The notes under the pieces are model-generated. The model saw only the letters and a list, made by a program, of their open reading frames with translations, ran no database searches and was not told the origin of the DNA. A stretch of DNA of 53,042 nucleotides from NCBI RefSeq assembly GCF_003050925.1, contig NZ_QAOV01000023.1, positions 1-53,042 on the forward strand, written 5' to 3'. Position numbers and translations under genes: made by a program. Origin of the DNA: Pseudomonas sp. GV085. Its GTDB lineage: Bacteria; Pseudomonadota; Gammaproteobacteria; Pseudomonadales; Pseudomonadaceae. Shown here piece after piece: positions 9,730 to 17,709 of this stretch. Numbering within the stretch: position 1 is the stretch's first letter; each line of letters begins with the position of its first letter.

Positions 9730-10287
9730 ATGGTCGATAACGCCAGAGAAGCCGCGCACCGCGCGGCGTCCGATGCTGAACAGATCGCCTGGGTCGACGA
9801 GCAGGACAACCTGCTCGGCGCCCTGGTCCGTTCCGACTTGCGCGAGCGTGGGCTGATCGGGCGTGGCACCTACATCATGTTGTTCAATTCCGCTGGCGAG
9901 TTGTGCGTGCATCGCCGCACGCTGAGCAAGGCGATCTATCCCGGTTACTGGGACGTTGCGGCAGGCGGCATGGTGCTCGCCAGTGAAACCTACGCCGAGT
10001 CGGCGGCCCGGGAGCTGGAGGAAGAACTGGGAGTGAGTGGCGTGGAACTGACCGCTCATGACCACTTTTTCTTCGAGGACACCGGCAATCGCCTGTGGTG
10101 TTCGGCGTTCTCGGCGGTGTGGGACGGCCCGTTGATCCTGCAACCGGAAGAGGTGCTGGAAGCGCGCTTTATTCCCATTGATCAGGTCATGCTGGAAATC
10201 GGGCAAAAGCCTTATTGCCCGGACTCTCTGGCCGCGTTGAAGCGCTATTTGCGCTCACGCCGGATCAACGTCGCAAAACAGCTATAA
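9730..10287 (+). CDS. Nudix hydrolase, YfcD-like
   Basis: This is predicted to hydrolyse a nucleoside diphosphate linked to another group; the substrate is unknown. The 185-residue product contains a perfect Nudix box GX5EX7REUXEEXGU, seen as GMVLASETYAESAARELEEE followed by LGV near residues 82-104. The flanking sequence (WVDEQDNLLGALVR at the start) resembles E. coli YfcD. It begins 3 bases after the DUF2333 stop and is followed at once by a strong terminator, which closes a two-gene operon. Confidence 0.93.
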   Translation: MVDNAREAAHRAASDAEQIAWVDEQDNLLGALVRSDLRERGLIGRGTYIMLFNSAGELCVHRRTLSKAIYPGYWDVAAGGMVLASETYAESAARELEEELGVSGVELTAHDHFFFEDTGNRLWCSAFSAVWDGPLILQPEEVLEARFIPIDQVMLEIGQKPYCPDSLAALKRYLRSRRINVAKQL

Positions 10288-10292
10288 ATTGG

Positions 10293-10323
10293 CGCCGATT
10301 GGCTCTTAGCAATCGGCGTTTTT
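10293..10323 (+). terminator. rho-independent terminator after the Nudix gene
   Basis: A 9-bp perfect stem, CGCCGATTG (10293-10301) with CAATCGGCG (10310-10318), and an 8-base loop are followed by a T run at 10319-10323. It lies 5 bases after the stop codon. Confidence 0.92.
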
Positions 10324-10374
10324 GCCGTTACACTGCGCGACTTTTCAAACTGAACCGGTATTGCTGGTTATTGC

Positions 10375-10475
10375 TGTAGGAGCGAGCTTGCTCGCGATGA
10401 ACTCAAAGACGATGCGTTCATTCTGGATGCCCGCGTTATCGTTGACGTCCATCGCGAGCAAGCTCGCTCCTACAG
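10375..10475. repeat. REPIN, type A arms
   Basis: Inverted REP copies occupy 10375-10399 and 10450-10475, with core TGTAGGAGCGAGCTTGCTCG. The arms enclose a roughly 50-base spacer. It fills much of the gap between the Nudix and SUI1 genes. Confidence 0.9.
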
Positions 10476-10587
10476 TGAAGTGAATGTTGTACCGTTTCAG
10501 TAGCGCTGCCCCTGCCTGAGTGGGGCTTCGCGGTCGATAGCCTTCCCAAGTGCTGCGACCAGTCTTTGTCCTCGAAGAGGATTGCCG

Positions 10588-10959
10588 GTGGCCAAAAAAG
10601 CCGCATCCTTCGCCGCCCTGGGCGGCCTGGTATTTTCCACCGACGCAGGTCGTCATTGCCCGGAATGCAGTAAACCGGTGGACGCCTGCATCTGCAAACA
10701 GACCGTTATCCCTGCCGGCGACGGCATCGCACGCGTGCGTCGCGAAAGCAAGGGCCGTGGCGGCAAGACGGTGACCACCATCACCGGCGTGCCGTTAGCT
10801 GAAGACGCGCTCAAGGACCTCGCCACGACGTTGAAGAAACGTTGCGGTACCGGTGGGGCGCTGAAAGACGGTGTCATCGAAATCCAGGGCGATCATGTCG
10901 AGCTACTCTTGGCAGAACTGATCAAGCTCGGTTTCAAAGCGAAGAAGTCCGGCGGCTAG
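10588..10959 (+). CDS. yciH: SUI1/eIF1-like translation initiation factor (YciH)
   Basis: The 123-residue protein belongs to the bacterial SUI1/YciH family, related to eukaryotic eIF1 and thought to affect start-site fidelity. An N-terminal segment with a four-cysteine cluster (HCPECSKPVDACICKQ) precedes the SUI1 fold. The fold is recognisable from RRESKGRGGKTVTTITG and, near the end, LKDGVIEIQGDH. I chose the GTG at 10588 because GAGGA stands 6 bases upstream. A TTG two codons earlier is also open but poorly placed. It lies directly upstream of speA, as in PAO1. Confidence 0.9.
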   Translation: MAKKAASFAALGGLVFSTDAGRHCPECSKPVDACICKQTVIPAGDGIARVRRESKGRGGKTVTTITGVPLAEDALKDLATTLKKRCGTGGALKDGVIEIQGDHVELLLAELIKLGFKAKKSGG

Positions 10960-10963
10960 CAGC

Positions 10964-11040
10964 CTCTGTGAAAACCACCCACGGCTTGATCCAGTCCCGA
11001 TTCATTCTGGTCTGGCGTCGTCTCCATGGTTTTCACAGAG
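10964..11040. repeat. 14-bp perfect inverted repeat between yciH and speA
   Basis: CTCTGTGAAAACCA (10964-10977) is repeated exactly in inverted form at 11027-11040, separated by 49 bases. It starts 4 bases after the yciH stop. No T run follows, so it is not a standard terminator, and it is not related in sequence to the REP elements in this window. Confidence 0.75.
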
Positions 11041-11094
11041 CCTGTTCATGACCGGTTTCTAAACTCACTGCGGTCAGCGAGGTCTACCCCCTCG

Positions 11095-11123
11095 TTGACG
11101 AACCGTCATTTTCATACTTTAGA
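11095..11123 (+). promoter_or_regulatory. putative sigma-70 promoter of speA
   Basis: TTGACG at 11095-11100 and TTTAGA at 11118-11123 are separated by 17 bases, about 55 bases before the speA ATG. This is a motif-based prediction only. Confidence 0.45.
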
Positions 11124-11177
11124 CTGCGCCGGCCTGAACCCAGGCGACGCTCTATGACTTCTTTATAGGGGACTTCG

Positions 11178-13091
11178 ATGTCCGTACGACGCACACGCAA
11201 AGACGATGGCAGCCAATGGACAGTTGCGGACAGCCGCAGTGTTTACGGGATTCGCCATTGGGGGGCCGGGTATTTCGCGATCAATGACGCCGGTCGCGTC
11301 GAAGTTCGTCCGAACGGCCCGACCAGTTCGCCTATCGACCTGTTCGAGCAAGTCGACCAACTGCGCAAAAGCGGTTTGTCCTTGCCATTGCTGGTGCGTT
11401 TCCCCGACATCCTGCAAGACCGCGTGCGTCAGCTGACCGGTGCGTTCGACGCCAACATCGAGCGCCTGGAATATCAGAGCAAGTACACCGCGCTGTACCC
11501 GATCAAGGTTAACCAGCAGGAAGCGGTGATCGAAAACATCATTGCTACCCAGAACGTTTCCATCGGTCTGGAAGCCGGTTCCAAGCCGGAACTGCTGGCG
11601 GTACTGGCATTGGCGCCGAAGGGCGGCACCATCGTCTGCAATGGTTACAAGGACCGCGAGTTCATCCGTCTGGCGCTGATGGGCCAGAAGCTCGGCCACA
11701 ACGTGTTCATCGTGATCGAGAAAGAATCCGAAGTCGGTCTGGTGATCGAAGAAGCGGCGGCGCTCAAGGTCAAGCCGCAGGTCGGCTTGCGCGTGCGTCT
11801 GTCGTCCCTGGCGTCGAGCAAGTGGGCAGACACCGGCGGCGAGAAATCCAAGTTCGGCCTGTCGGCCGCGCAGCTGCTGTCGGTGGTCGAGCGTTTCCGC
11901 GCTGCCGGTCTGGATCAGGGCATTCGCCTGCTGCACTTTCACATGGGCTCGCAGATCGCCAACCTCGCTGACTACCAGCACGGCTTCAAGGAAGCGATCC
12001 GTTATTACGGCGAGTTGCGCAACCTGGGCCTGCCGGTGGATCACATCGACGTCGGCGGCGGTCTGGGCGTGGACTACGACGGCACGCACTCGCGTAACGC
12101 CAGTTCGATCAACTACGACATGGACGATTACGCCGGCGTCGTGGTCGGGATGCTCAAGGAATTCTGCGACGCGCAGAGCCTGCCGCACCCGAACATCTTC
12201 TCCGAAAGCGGCCGCTCCCTGACCGCCCACCACGCCATGCTGGTGGTGCAGGTGACCGACGTCGAGAAACACAACGACGATGTGCCGAAGATCGATAACA
12301 AGGAAGAGCTGCCGGAAACCGTTCAGTGGCTGGTTGACCTGCTAGGCCCGACCGACATCGAAATGGTCACCGAGACCTACTGGCGCGCCACGCACTACAT
12401 GAGCGACGTGGCCACTCAATACGCCGATGGCAAGCTGACCCTGGCGCAAAAAGCCCTGGCCGAGCAATGCTACTTCGCCGTTTGCCGCCGCCTGCACAAC
12501 TCGTTGAAGGCTCGTCAGCGTTCCCACCGTCAGGTGCTCGACGAACTCAACGACAAGCTGGCTGACAAGTACATCTGCAACTTCTCGGTATTCCAGAGCC
12601 TGCCGGATACCTGGGCCATCGGCCAGGTCCTGCCGATCCTGCCGCTGCACCGTCTCGACGAAGAGCCGCTGCGCCGTGCCGTGCTGCAAGACCTGACCTG
12701 CGACTCCGACGGCAAGATCAAGCAGTACGTCGACGAGCAGAGCATCGAGACCAGCTTGCCGGTGCACGGTCTGAATGACGGTGAAGACTATCTGCTGGGG
12801 ATCTTCCTGGTGGGCGCCTACCAGGAAATTCTTGGCGACATGCACAACCTGTTCGGTGACACCGATTCGGTGAACATCTACCAGAACGCCGACGGTAGCG
12901 TGTACCACGCCGGTATCGAAACCCACGACACCATCGAAGACATGCTGCGTTACGTGCACTTGTCGCCGGAGGAACTGATGACTCACTACCGCGACAAGTG
13001 TGCCAGTGCCCGCATCAGCGCCACCGAGCGCACGCAGTTCCTCGATGCCTTGCGTCTGGGGCTGACCCGTTCGTCTTACCTGTCTTCCTGA
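11178..13091 (+). CDS. speA: biosynthetic arginine decarboxylase
   Basis: This PLP enzyme converts arginine to agmatine, the first step of one putrescine/spermidine route. The 637-residue length is typical of SpeA. The PLP-binding lysine K110 lies in LYPIKVNQQ, and the barrel motif HFHMGSQIAN near residue 255 and the glycine-rich phosphate-binding region HIDVGGGLGVDYDG near 290 are intact. The C-terminal beta domain includes LFGDTDSVN. The ATG at 11178 is preceded by GGGGA. The gene appears to be monocistronic; a long hairpin follows it at 13110-13158. Confidence 0.98.
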   Translation: MSVRRTRKDDGSQWTVADSRSVYGIRHWGAGYFAINDAGRVEVRPNGPTSSPIDLFEQVDQLRKSGLSLPLLVRFPDILQDRVRQLTGAFDANIERLEYQSKYTALYPIKVNQQEAVIENIIATQNVSIGLEAGSKPELLAVLALAPKGGTIVCNGYKDREFIRLALMGQKLGHNVFIVIEKESEVGLVIEEAAALKVKPQVGLRVRLSSLASSKWADTGGEKSKFGLSAAQLLSVVERFRAAGLDQGIRLLHFHMGSQIANLADYQHGFKEAIRYYGELRNLGLPVDHIDVGGGLGVDYDGTHSRNASSINYDMDDYAGVVVGMLKEFCDAQSLPHPNIFSESGRSLTAHHAMLVVQVTDVEKHNDDVPKIDNKEELPETVQWLVDLLGPTDIEMVTETYWRATHYMSDVATQYADGKLTLAQKALAEQCYFAVCRRLHNSLKARQRSHRQVLDELNDKLADKYICNFSVFQSLPDTWAIGQVLPILPLHRLDEEPLRRAVLQDLTCDSDGKIKQYVDEQSIETSLPVHGLNDGEDYLLGIFLVGAYQEILGDMHNLFGDTDSVNIYQNADGSVYHAGIETHDTIEDMLRYVHLSPEELMTHYRDKCASARISATERTQFLDALRLGLTRSSYLSS

Positions 13092-13109
13092 GGTAAGCGC
13101 CACGCTCAT

Positions 13110-13158
13110 CAGGTTGTCTGAAAATTTTCCGTTTGCCGCGGAAATTTCAGATGACCTG
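13110..13158. repeat. long imperfect hairpin between speA and vgrG
   Basis: The arm at 13110-13131 (CAGGTTGTCTGAAAATTTTC and CG) pairs with 13139-13158 (CGGAAATTTCAGATGACCTG), giving about 18 paired bases with small bulges and a 7-base loop. No T run follows. Further downstream, 13190-13265 is noticeably richer in A and T than its neighbours and leads into vgrG. Confidence 0.65.
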
Positions 13159-13323
13159 GTGCGGCAATTCTCCTATTCCAGGCGAAATTTCCCGCGTCCT
13201 CGGCCACCCAAAGCATTTGGTCTCCTTTTCGCGTAGGTTATTTCCTAATTTGTATTTCGGCACTCTACTCGGCCATGTCTCTCAGCGAGAATCCCCGGCC
13301 GCCCCTCCTGTAGAGAAACGCCG

Positions 13324-14643
13324 ATGTTCAATCCAGTCAGCGAACCGTCATTTCGTCTGGATGTAGCAGGTCTGCCCGACTCCTTTGAGGTCCTGGCCTT
13401 TACCGGTAAAGAGGCCATCAGCGAGCCGTTCGTGTTCGACCTGGAACTGCTGATCGATGACCCGGTACTTGACCTTGCCAGTTTGCTGTACCGCCCGGCC
13501 TCGTTGCATTTCGGACCAGCTGGAAACTGCGTGCATGGACAATTGCATGAACTCGTCCAGCGTGATCATGCCTCGGGACCCCGGCTCTGCCAGGTGCGTC
13601 TGGGGCCAAAACTGGCTTGTCTGGCCCAGCGCTTCAGCCAACGAATTTTCAGCGCCCTTTCAGTGCCGCAAATCCTCGACCGGGTGCTCAAGGAACACGG
13701 CATTACCGGCAAGGATCGACGTCTGGCGCTGAGCGGCGAATACCCGCCCCGGGATTTCTGCACGCAATATCGAGAGTCGGATCTGCAGTTTCTCCAGCGA
13801 CTGTGCGCCCAGGAACGGCTGCACTACCACTTCGAACACCGGGCCCGCGGGCACTGTGTGGTGTTTGGGGATGATCATCAGCATTTTCCAACCGGCGAAC
13901 CTGCGGTATTGCGCAGCGAGGGCGATTGGCCGGCGGTGCGGCAGTTCGAACGTCAGCACTGCGGTGGGACCGCGGCGCAGAGTGCCGAATGCCGGACAGA
14001 CCTGATGACCTTGCGCAGCGGTTGGCTGATGCCGCTGTCCGGTCATCCGGTTGCCGAATGCAATCGCCTCTGGTTGCTGACCCACATTGAGCATTGGGGC
14101 GGTCAGGATACGGCGACGCCTTACCACAATCAGGCCCGTGCCCTGCAGTGGCCGACACCCTTCGCGCCGCCCTGTGTGACGGTCAAACCACAAATGCATA
14201 GCCTGCAACGGGCGTGGGTCGTCGAGGTCGACGAACCAGGCCCAGACCCGGCAAGGCCGGTACCGGTGCAGTTCGACTGGCTTTATCAGGGCGAAGGGGC
14301 TGCGCCCAGCCATTGCTGGTTACCCCTGTCCAGGCAACTGCAGGCATCGACGTTCTTGCCATTGCGGGAAGGGACTGAGCTGGTCGTGGGATTTGTCGAG
14401 GGCGATCCCGATCAACCGCAGATAATCGGGCTGCTGCATGCGCCGGCAACGGTCGAAGTGACGGCCCCTGATACCCCCCAGCCTGGCTGCGCCCCTGATG
14501 AGGGCCTGGAGCAATGGTTGCGGTCGGGAGAGCCATTGCTGGTGTTGTGCCTGCTGCCCGGCGGTGGCAGTTTCAACCATTGCGCACAGGCGTTGTGCAC
14601 CTGTCGTCTGGCGACGCAGCTTGGCCAGAGCTCTGGAGCATGA
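13324..14643 (+). CDS. VgrG-like type VI secretion spike protein, short form
   Basis: VgrG trimers cap the Hcp tube of the type VI secretion machine. Residues 1-285 are the gp27-like hub, with CVHGQLHEL near 69-77, and CTQYRESDLQFLQRLCAQER followed by LHYHFEH at about 146-172. Residues 296-372 are the gp5-like OB fold (FLPLREGTELVVGFVEGDPD). The usual long beta-helical needle is absent. Instead there is a 67-residue tail containing C409, C420, C425 and C427. At 439 residues it is well short of the roughly 600-700 typical of the family. No other secretion genes except the overlapping DUF4123 gene are present. No clean frameshift explains the short end, so I call it an intact short variant. Confidence 0.85.
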   Translation: MFNPVSEPSFRLDVAGLPDSFEVLAFTGKEAISEPFVFDLELLIDDPVLDLASLLYRPASLHFGPAGNCVHGQLHELVQRDHASGPRLCQVRLGPKLACLAQRFSQRIFSALSVPQILDRVLKEHGITGKDRRLALSGEYPPRDFCTQYRESDLQFLQRLCAQERLHYHFEHRARGHCVVFGDDHQHFPTGEPAVLRSEGDWPAVRQFERQHCGGTAAQSAECRTDLMTLRSGWLMPLSGHPVAECNRLWLLTHIEHWGGQDTATPYHNQARALQWPTPFAPPCVTVKPQMHSLQRAWVVEVDEPGPDPARPVPVQFDWLYQGEGAAPSHCWLPLSRQLQASTFLPLREGTELVVGFVEGDPDQPQIIGLLHAPATVEVTAPDTPQPGCAPDEGLEQWLRSGEPLLVLCLLPGGGSFNHCAQALCTCRLATQLGQSSGA

Positions 14644-15440
14644 TCGCCACACGCACGCCCGAGGCACCCCCGCAGTGGCTGTTGCTGGATGTGCCGGGCA
14701 CGCCGCAGGCGGGTGTCACACTTCGGCAGATGTTTGCACAAGCCCGGTGCTTCGGGTTGTTCGAGGGTACGGAGTGGCATGCGCTGCATGAGCAGGGACC
14801 GGTCCTGGTCGATCTGCGCACCTGCCCGGCACTGGCCGATTTATGCATAGTCGACGGACAACGCTGGCCCGGATTGCTGATGGTCAGCGAGGCCAGCGCT
14901 GCGTCGTTGCTGGCGCATTTGCGGCGCATGCTCACGGTCACGCTTGGCCTGCACCGGGCCCTTTTGAGCTACTACAACCCGATCACGGCGAGCTATTTCT
15001 TCGATGCCTGCGATGCCGTTGAACTGAGTCGCTGGCTCGGGCCCATCAACCAGTTGCGCTGGTTCGGTGGCAGCTGGGCCGACCGCGCGATGGGCTGTGA
15101 GGGCTGGCAGCGCTTGTCCAACCCGGGGCTGGCGGTCAGCCCGTTGGCAGTTGAGGAGAACCTCAGCGCCGGGCAACAGGAAAAGCTGCAAACCTGCCTG
15201 CTCGAGCAGCAGGCCTGGCGGTGGAGCCAATCCACCGGTGCCGATTTCTCCCGCCTGTGGGCCCATGTGCAAGAAGGGGTGGCGTTGGGTTTCAGTGAGC
15301 GCCCGGTGCTTGATGGCTGGATATGGCTGCGCTTGCAGTATCCCGACGCCGTGCCCGTGCAGCCGTTGCCGGGGCGGACTCAACAGGAACGCCTCGATAG
15401 CCTGCGTCACTTGTGGCAGGACGATCCACCCTGGTCATGA
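14640..15440 (+). CDS. DUF4123 domain protein, T6SS effector adaptor
   Basis: DUF4123 proteins act as adaptors that load a specific effector onto a cognate VgrG. The 266-residue product shows the expected N-terminal beta-strand LLLDVP, a central HRALLSYYNPITASYFFDAC segment resembling the family's RFYDP core, and a helical C-terminal region. I chose the ATG at 14640 because it overlaps the vgrG stop as ATGA, implying translational coupling. Starts further upstream would lie inside vgrG. The expected effector gene does not follow: the next gene converges from the other strand 11 bases away. Confidence 0.85.
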   Translation: MIATRTPEAPPQWLLLDVPGTPQAGVTLRQMFAQARCFGLFEGTEWHALHEQGPVLVDLRTCPALADLCIVDGQRWPGLLMVSEASAASLLAHLRRMLTVTLGLHRALLSYYNPITASYFFDACDAVELSRWLGPINQLRWFGGSWADRAMGCEGWQRLSNPGLAVSPLAVEENLSAGQQEKLQTCLLEQQAWRWSQSTGADFSRLWAHVQEGVALGFSERPVLDGWIWLRLQYPDAVPVQPLPGRTQQERLDSLRHLWQDDPPWS

Positions 15441-15451
15441 GGTCGCCCCGT

Positions 15452-16801
15452 TCAGTGAGTGCTGCCGGCGAACCAGCCATCGTGACGGCGCAGGCGCCAG
15501 GCGATTGCGCCAAGGGTCAGACTGCGCAGCAGCATGAACACCAGAAAGGTTATCCACAGGCCATGGTTGCCCCCGCCTTGCAGCGCCCAGCCGAAAGGCA
15601 GCACCAGCGCCACGGTCAGCAGCATGCCGTTGCGCATTTCCCGGGCGCGGGTGGCGCCGATGAACAGGCCGTCGAGCAGGTAACTCCAGACGGCAATCAG
15701 CGGCAGTACGGCGAGATAGGGCAGGTAGATGAAAGCGGTGTCGCGCACACTTTGAATGTCGGTCTGCATCTCGATGAACAGATGCCCGGCGAACAGAAAC
15801 AGCGCGGCAAAGCCCAGGCTCGCCAGCAACGACCAGCCGCCGGCCACCACCAATGAACGGCGCAGGGCATCGCGATTGCGGGCGCCAAGCGCATGTCCGC
15901 ACAGGGCTTCGACGGCGTGGGCCAGGCCATCGAGGGCATGGGCGGTCAGCAGCAAGCCATTGAGCAGCAGGGCATTGGCAGCGACCGTGGCATCGCCCAG
16001 CCGCGCGCCTTGCACCGTGATCAGGAAAAACACCGATTGCAGCGCCAGGCTGCGGATGAAGATGTCGCGGTTGACCGCCAGCAATGGCCGCCAACTCTGC
16101 CACAGTGCCAATGCCGCCCAGACGATATGCCCGGGGTAGGCGCGCAGGGCTTTGCGGGTCATCAGCAAACCGATCAGTGCCCCCGTCCATTCGGCAATTA
16201 CCGAAGCCCGGGCCGCACCAACCACGCCCCATTCCAGGCCGAGGACGAACCACAGGTTCAGGGCAATGTTGACCAGGTTGGTGCTCAGCAAAATCGCCAG
16301 CGGCGCCCGGGCATTCTGGGTGCCGAGAAACCAGCCGACCAGTGCATAGCTGGCGAGCGCCGCCGGCAGGCCAAACAGGCGGGTGTGGAAGAACTCTCGG
16401 GTCAGTTGATCGAGCTCAGCCGACGGTTGCATGAAGTGCAACGCGATCCCGCTCAATGGCACGCCCACCGCACCCAACACCACGGCCAGGCCGATGGCGA
16501 GCAGCAGGCCTTGTAATAGAATCTGCCGCAAAGCCGCACCATCCCCGCGTCCGGCCGCCTGGGCGGCGAACCCGGTGGAGCCCATGCGCAGAAAACCCAT
16601 GGCCCAGGCAAGGAAGGTGTACAGGCTGGCCCCGACCGCGACGGCGCCAAGTTGATGGGCATGGGGCAGGTGACCGATGACGGTGCTGTCGACCAGGGCC
16701 ACCAGCGGGACGGAAATGTTTGAAAGAATCATTGGTGCGGCGAGTGCCCAGACCCGGCGATGGGTAGGGCGGTCGCGCCAGTCGGCGGTCAGGTTGGACA
16801 T
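15452..16801 (-). CDS. MATE family efflux transporter, DinF-like
   Basis: This is a predicted Na+- or H+-coupled multidrug exporter of the inner membrane. The 449-residue product has about twelve membrane helices and starts with RRVWALAAPMILSNISVPLV, typical of the DinF branch of the MATE family. The in-frame ORF extends upstream to 17026, but the ATG at 16801 is preceded by AAGGAG at 5 bases and starts the homologous region, so I take it as the start. It ends convergently 11 bases from the DUF4123 gene. Confidence 0.92.
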   Translation of the reverse strand: MSNLTADWRDRPTHRRVWALAAPMILSNISVPLVALVDSTVIGHLPHAHQLGAVAVGASLYTFLAWAMGFLRMGSTGFAAQAAGRGDGAALRQILLQGLLLAIGLAVVLGAVGVPLSGIALHFMQPSAELDQLTREFFHTRLFGLPAALASYALVGWFLGTQNARAPLAILLSTNLVNIALNLWFVLGLEWGVVGAARASVIAEWTGALIGLLMTRKALRAYPGHIVWAALALWQSWRPLLAVNRDIFIRSLALQSVFFLITVQGARLGDATVAANALLLNGLLLTAHALDGLAHAVEALCGHALGARNRDALRRSLVVAGGWSLLASLGFAALFLFAGHLFIEMQTDIQSVRDTAFIYLPYLAVLPLIAVWSYLLDGLFIGATRAREMRNGMLLTVALVLPFGWALQGGGNHGLWITFLVFMLLRSLTLGAIAWRLRRHDGWFAGSTH

Positions 16802-16859
16802 GCAGGCTCCTTGGGAGCAGGCATTGTAGCGGCACATTCCAGATATGCCGCGCTCCAAT

Positions 16860-16942
16860 GTAAGAGCTGGCTTGCCAGCGAAGGCGTCCGCAAGTGCGAT
16901 GCAATATTGGAGGACGCCTTCGCCGCCAAGCCGGCTCCTACA
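16860..16942. repeat. REPIN, type B arms
   Basis: The left arm 16860-16889 (TGTAAGAGCTGGCTTGCCAG...) and the right arm 16913-16942 form an inverted pair. The arms differ at several bases (GCTGGC against GCCGGC), so this copy has drifted. It lies between the MATE gene and the small membrane protein gene. Confidence 0.8.
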
Positions 16943-16955
16943 GGAATTGATGGTG

Positions 16956-17249
16956 TCAGTGGATGATCCAGCTGAGCAACCAAAGCCCCAGCACCAGCCA
17001 GATGATCCCCATGATGAACGACGCATTGAGAAAAGCGCGGATCGCCGACCACAGCAGTATCAGACCGAGGATCAAGGTCACGATGCTGATGACCGAGGTA
17101 TCCATGCCCAGTGCCTGGGACAGGCCTTCGACAAAATTGCTGCTGGCGTTGCCCAAGAGATTGAACAGCCCGCTGAGGGCATCAACGATGAAGCGGATGA
17201 TCGAGCCGAGTACCTGGCCGAGCCATTCGGAAAAACCTTCTACCTGCAT
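16956..17249 (-). CDS. small membrane protein of unknown function
   Basis: The 97-residue product has an amphipathic N-terminal half and two strongly hydrophobic helices: about residues 52-67 (SVISIVTLILGLILLW) and 77-95 (SFIMGIIWLVLGLWLLSWI). I do not recognise a named family. AGGA lies 10 bases before the ATG. A REPIN follows its stop. The coding call rests on length, start signal and hydrophobic pattern; no better frame exists here. Confidence 0.7.
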   Translation of the reverse strand: MQVEGFSEWLGQVLGSIIRFIVDALSGLFNLLGNASSNFVEGLSQALGMDTSVISIVTLILGLILLWSAIRAFLNASFIMGIIWLVLGLWLLSWIIH

Positions 17250-17406
17250 GGAGTGAACGTCCTGATTAAAGAGAATTGAGTCTTGGGCTGTCGATCATGC
17301 TGCCGAGTCCCCACAAGCATAGAGGGTTGCACAGGTGAGCATGCAACTTCTGCCCCTTGCCTTCACCTGTGATCCCCCCGAAGCTATACGCCTTCAGGAG
17401 AGCCCG

Positions 17407-17709
17407 ATGAACCTTGTTGAACTGACCGAACGCCTGCACGCCATCCGTGACCGCAATGACTGGCGGCAATTTCACAGCCCGAAAAACCTGGCCATGGCCG
17501 CGAGCGTGGAAATGTCCGAGCTGGTGGAGATTTTCCAGTGGCTGACCGAAGACCAGTCACGCCAGTTGCCGGCGGACAAACTTGCCCACGCCGGGCAGGA
17601 AGTCGGTGACATTGTGCTTTATCTGTTGCTGTTGTGCAGTGAGCTGGGCCTGGACATGGATGCCGTGGTGCGCAGCAAACTGGCGGACAGCGAACGGAGG
17701 TTCAGCTGA
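17407..17709 (+). CDS. MazG-like nucleotide pyrophosphohydrolase
   Basis: This is predicted to hydrolyse nucleoside triphosphates to monophosphates, probably a house-cleaning role. The 100-residue product has the all-alpha MazG metal site, E35xxE38 and E65xxD68, in SVEMSELVEIFQWL and GQEVGDIVLYLLLL. The ATG at 17407 is preceded by AGGAG. Its stop overlaps the start of cmoM by one base (TGATG), which couples translation of the two genes. Confidence 0.92.
   Translation: MNLVELTERLHAIRDRNDWRQFHSPKNLAMAASVEMSELVEIFQWLTEDQSRQLPADKLAHAGQEVGDIVLYLLLLCSELGLDMDAVVRSKLADSERRFS

Noticed and set aside
8635..10206. 523-codon open frame on the minus strand
   Set aside because: It is antisense to the DUF2333 and Nudix genes, whose products have clear features; this one has none.
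14514..14639. Earlier start for the DUF4123 protein
   Set aside because: It would lie wholly inside vgrG and adds sequence unlike the family. The ATGA overlap gives the natural start.
13324..15440. A type VI secretion gene cluster
   Set aside because: Only vgrG and its adaptor are present. No tss structural gene, hcp or clpV lies in the window.
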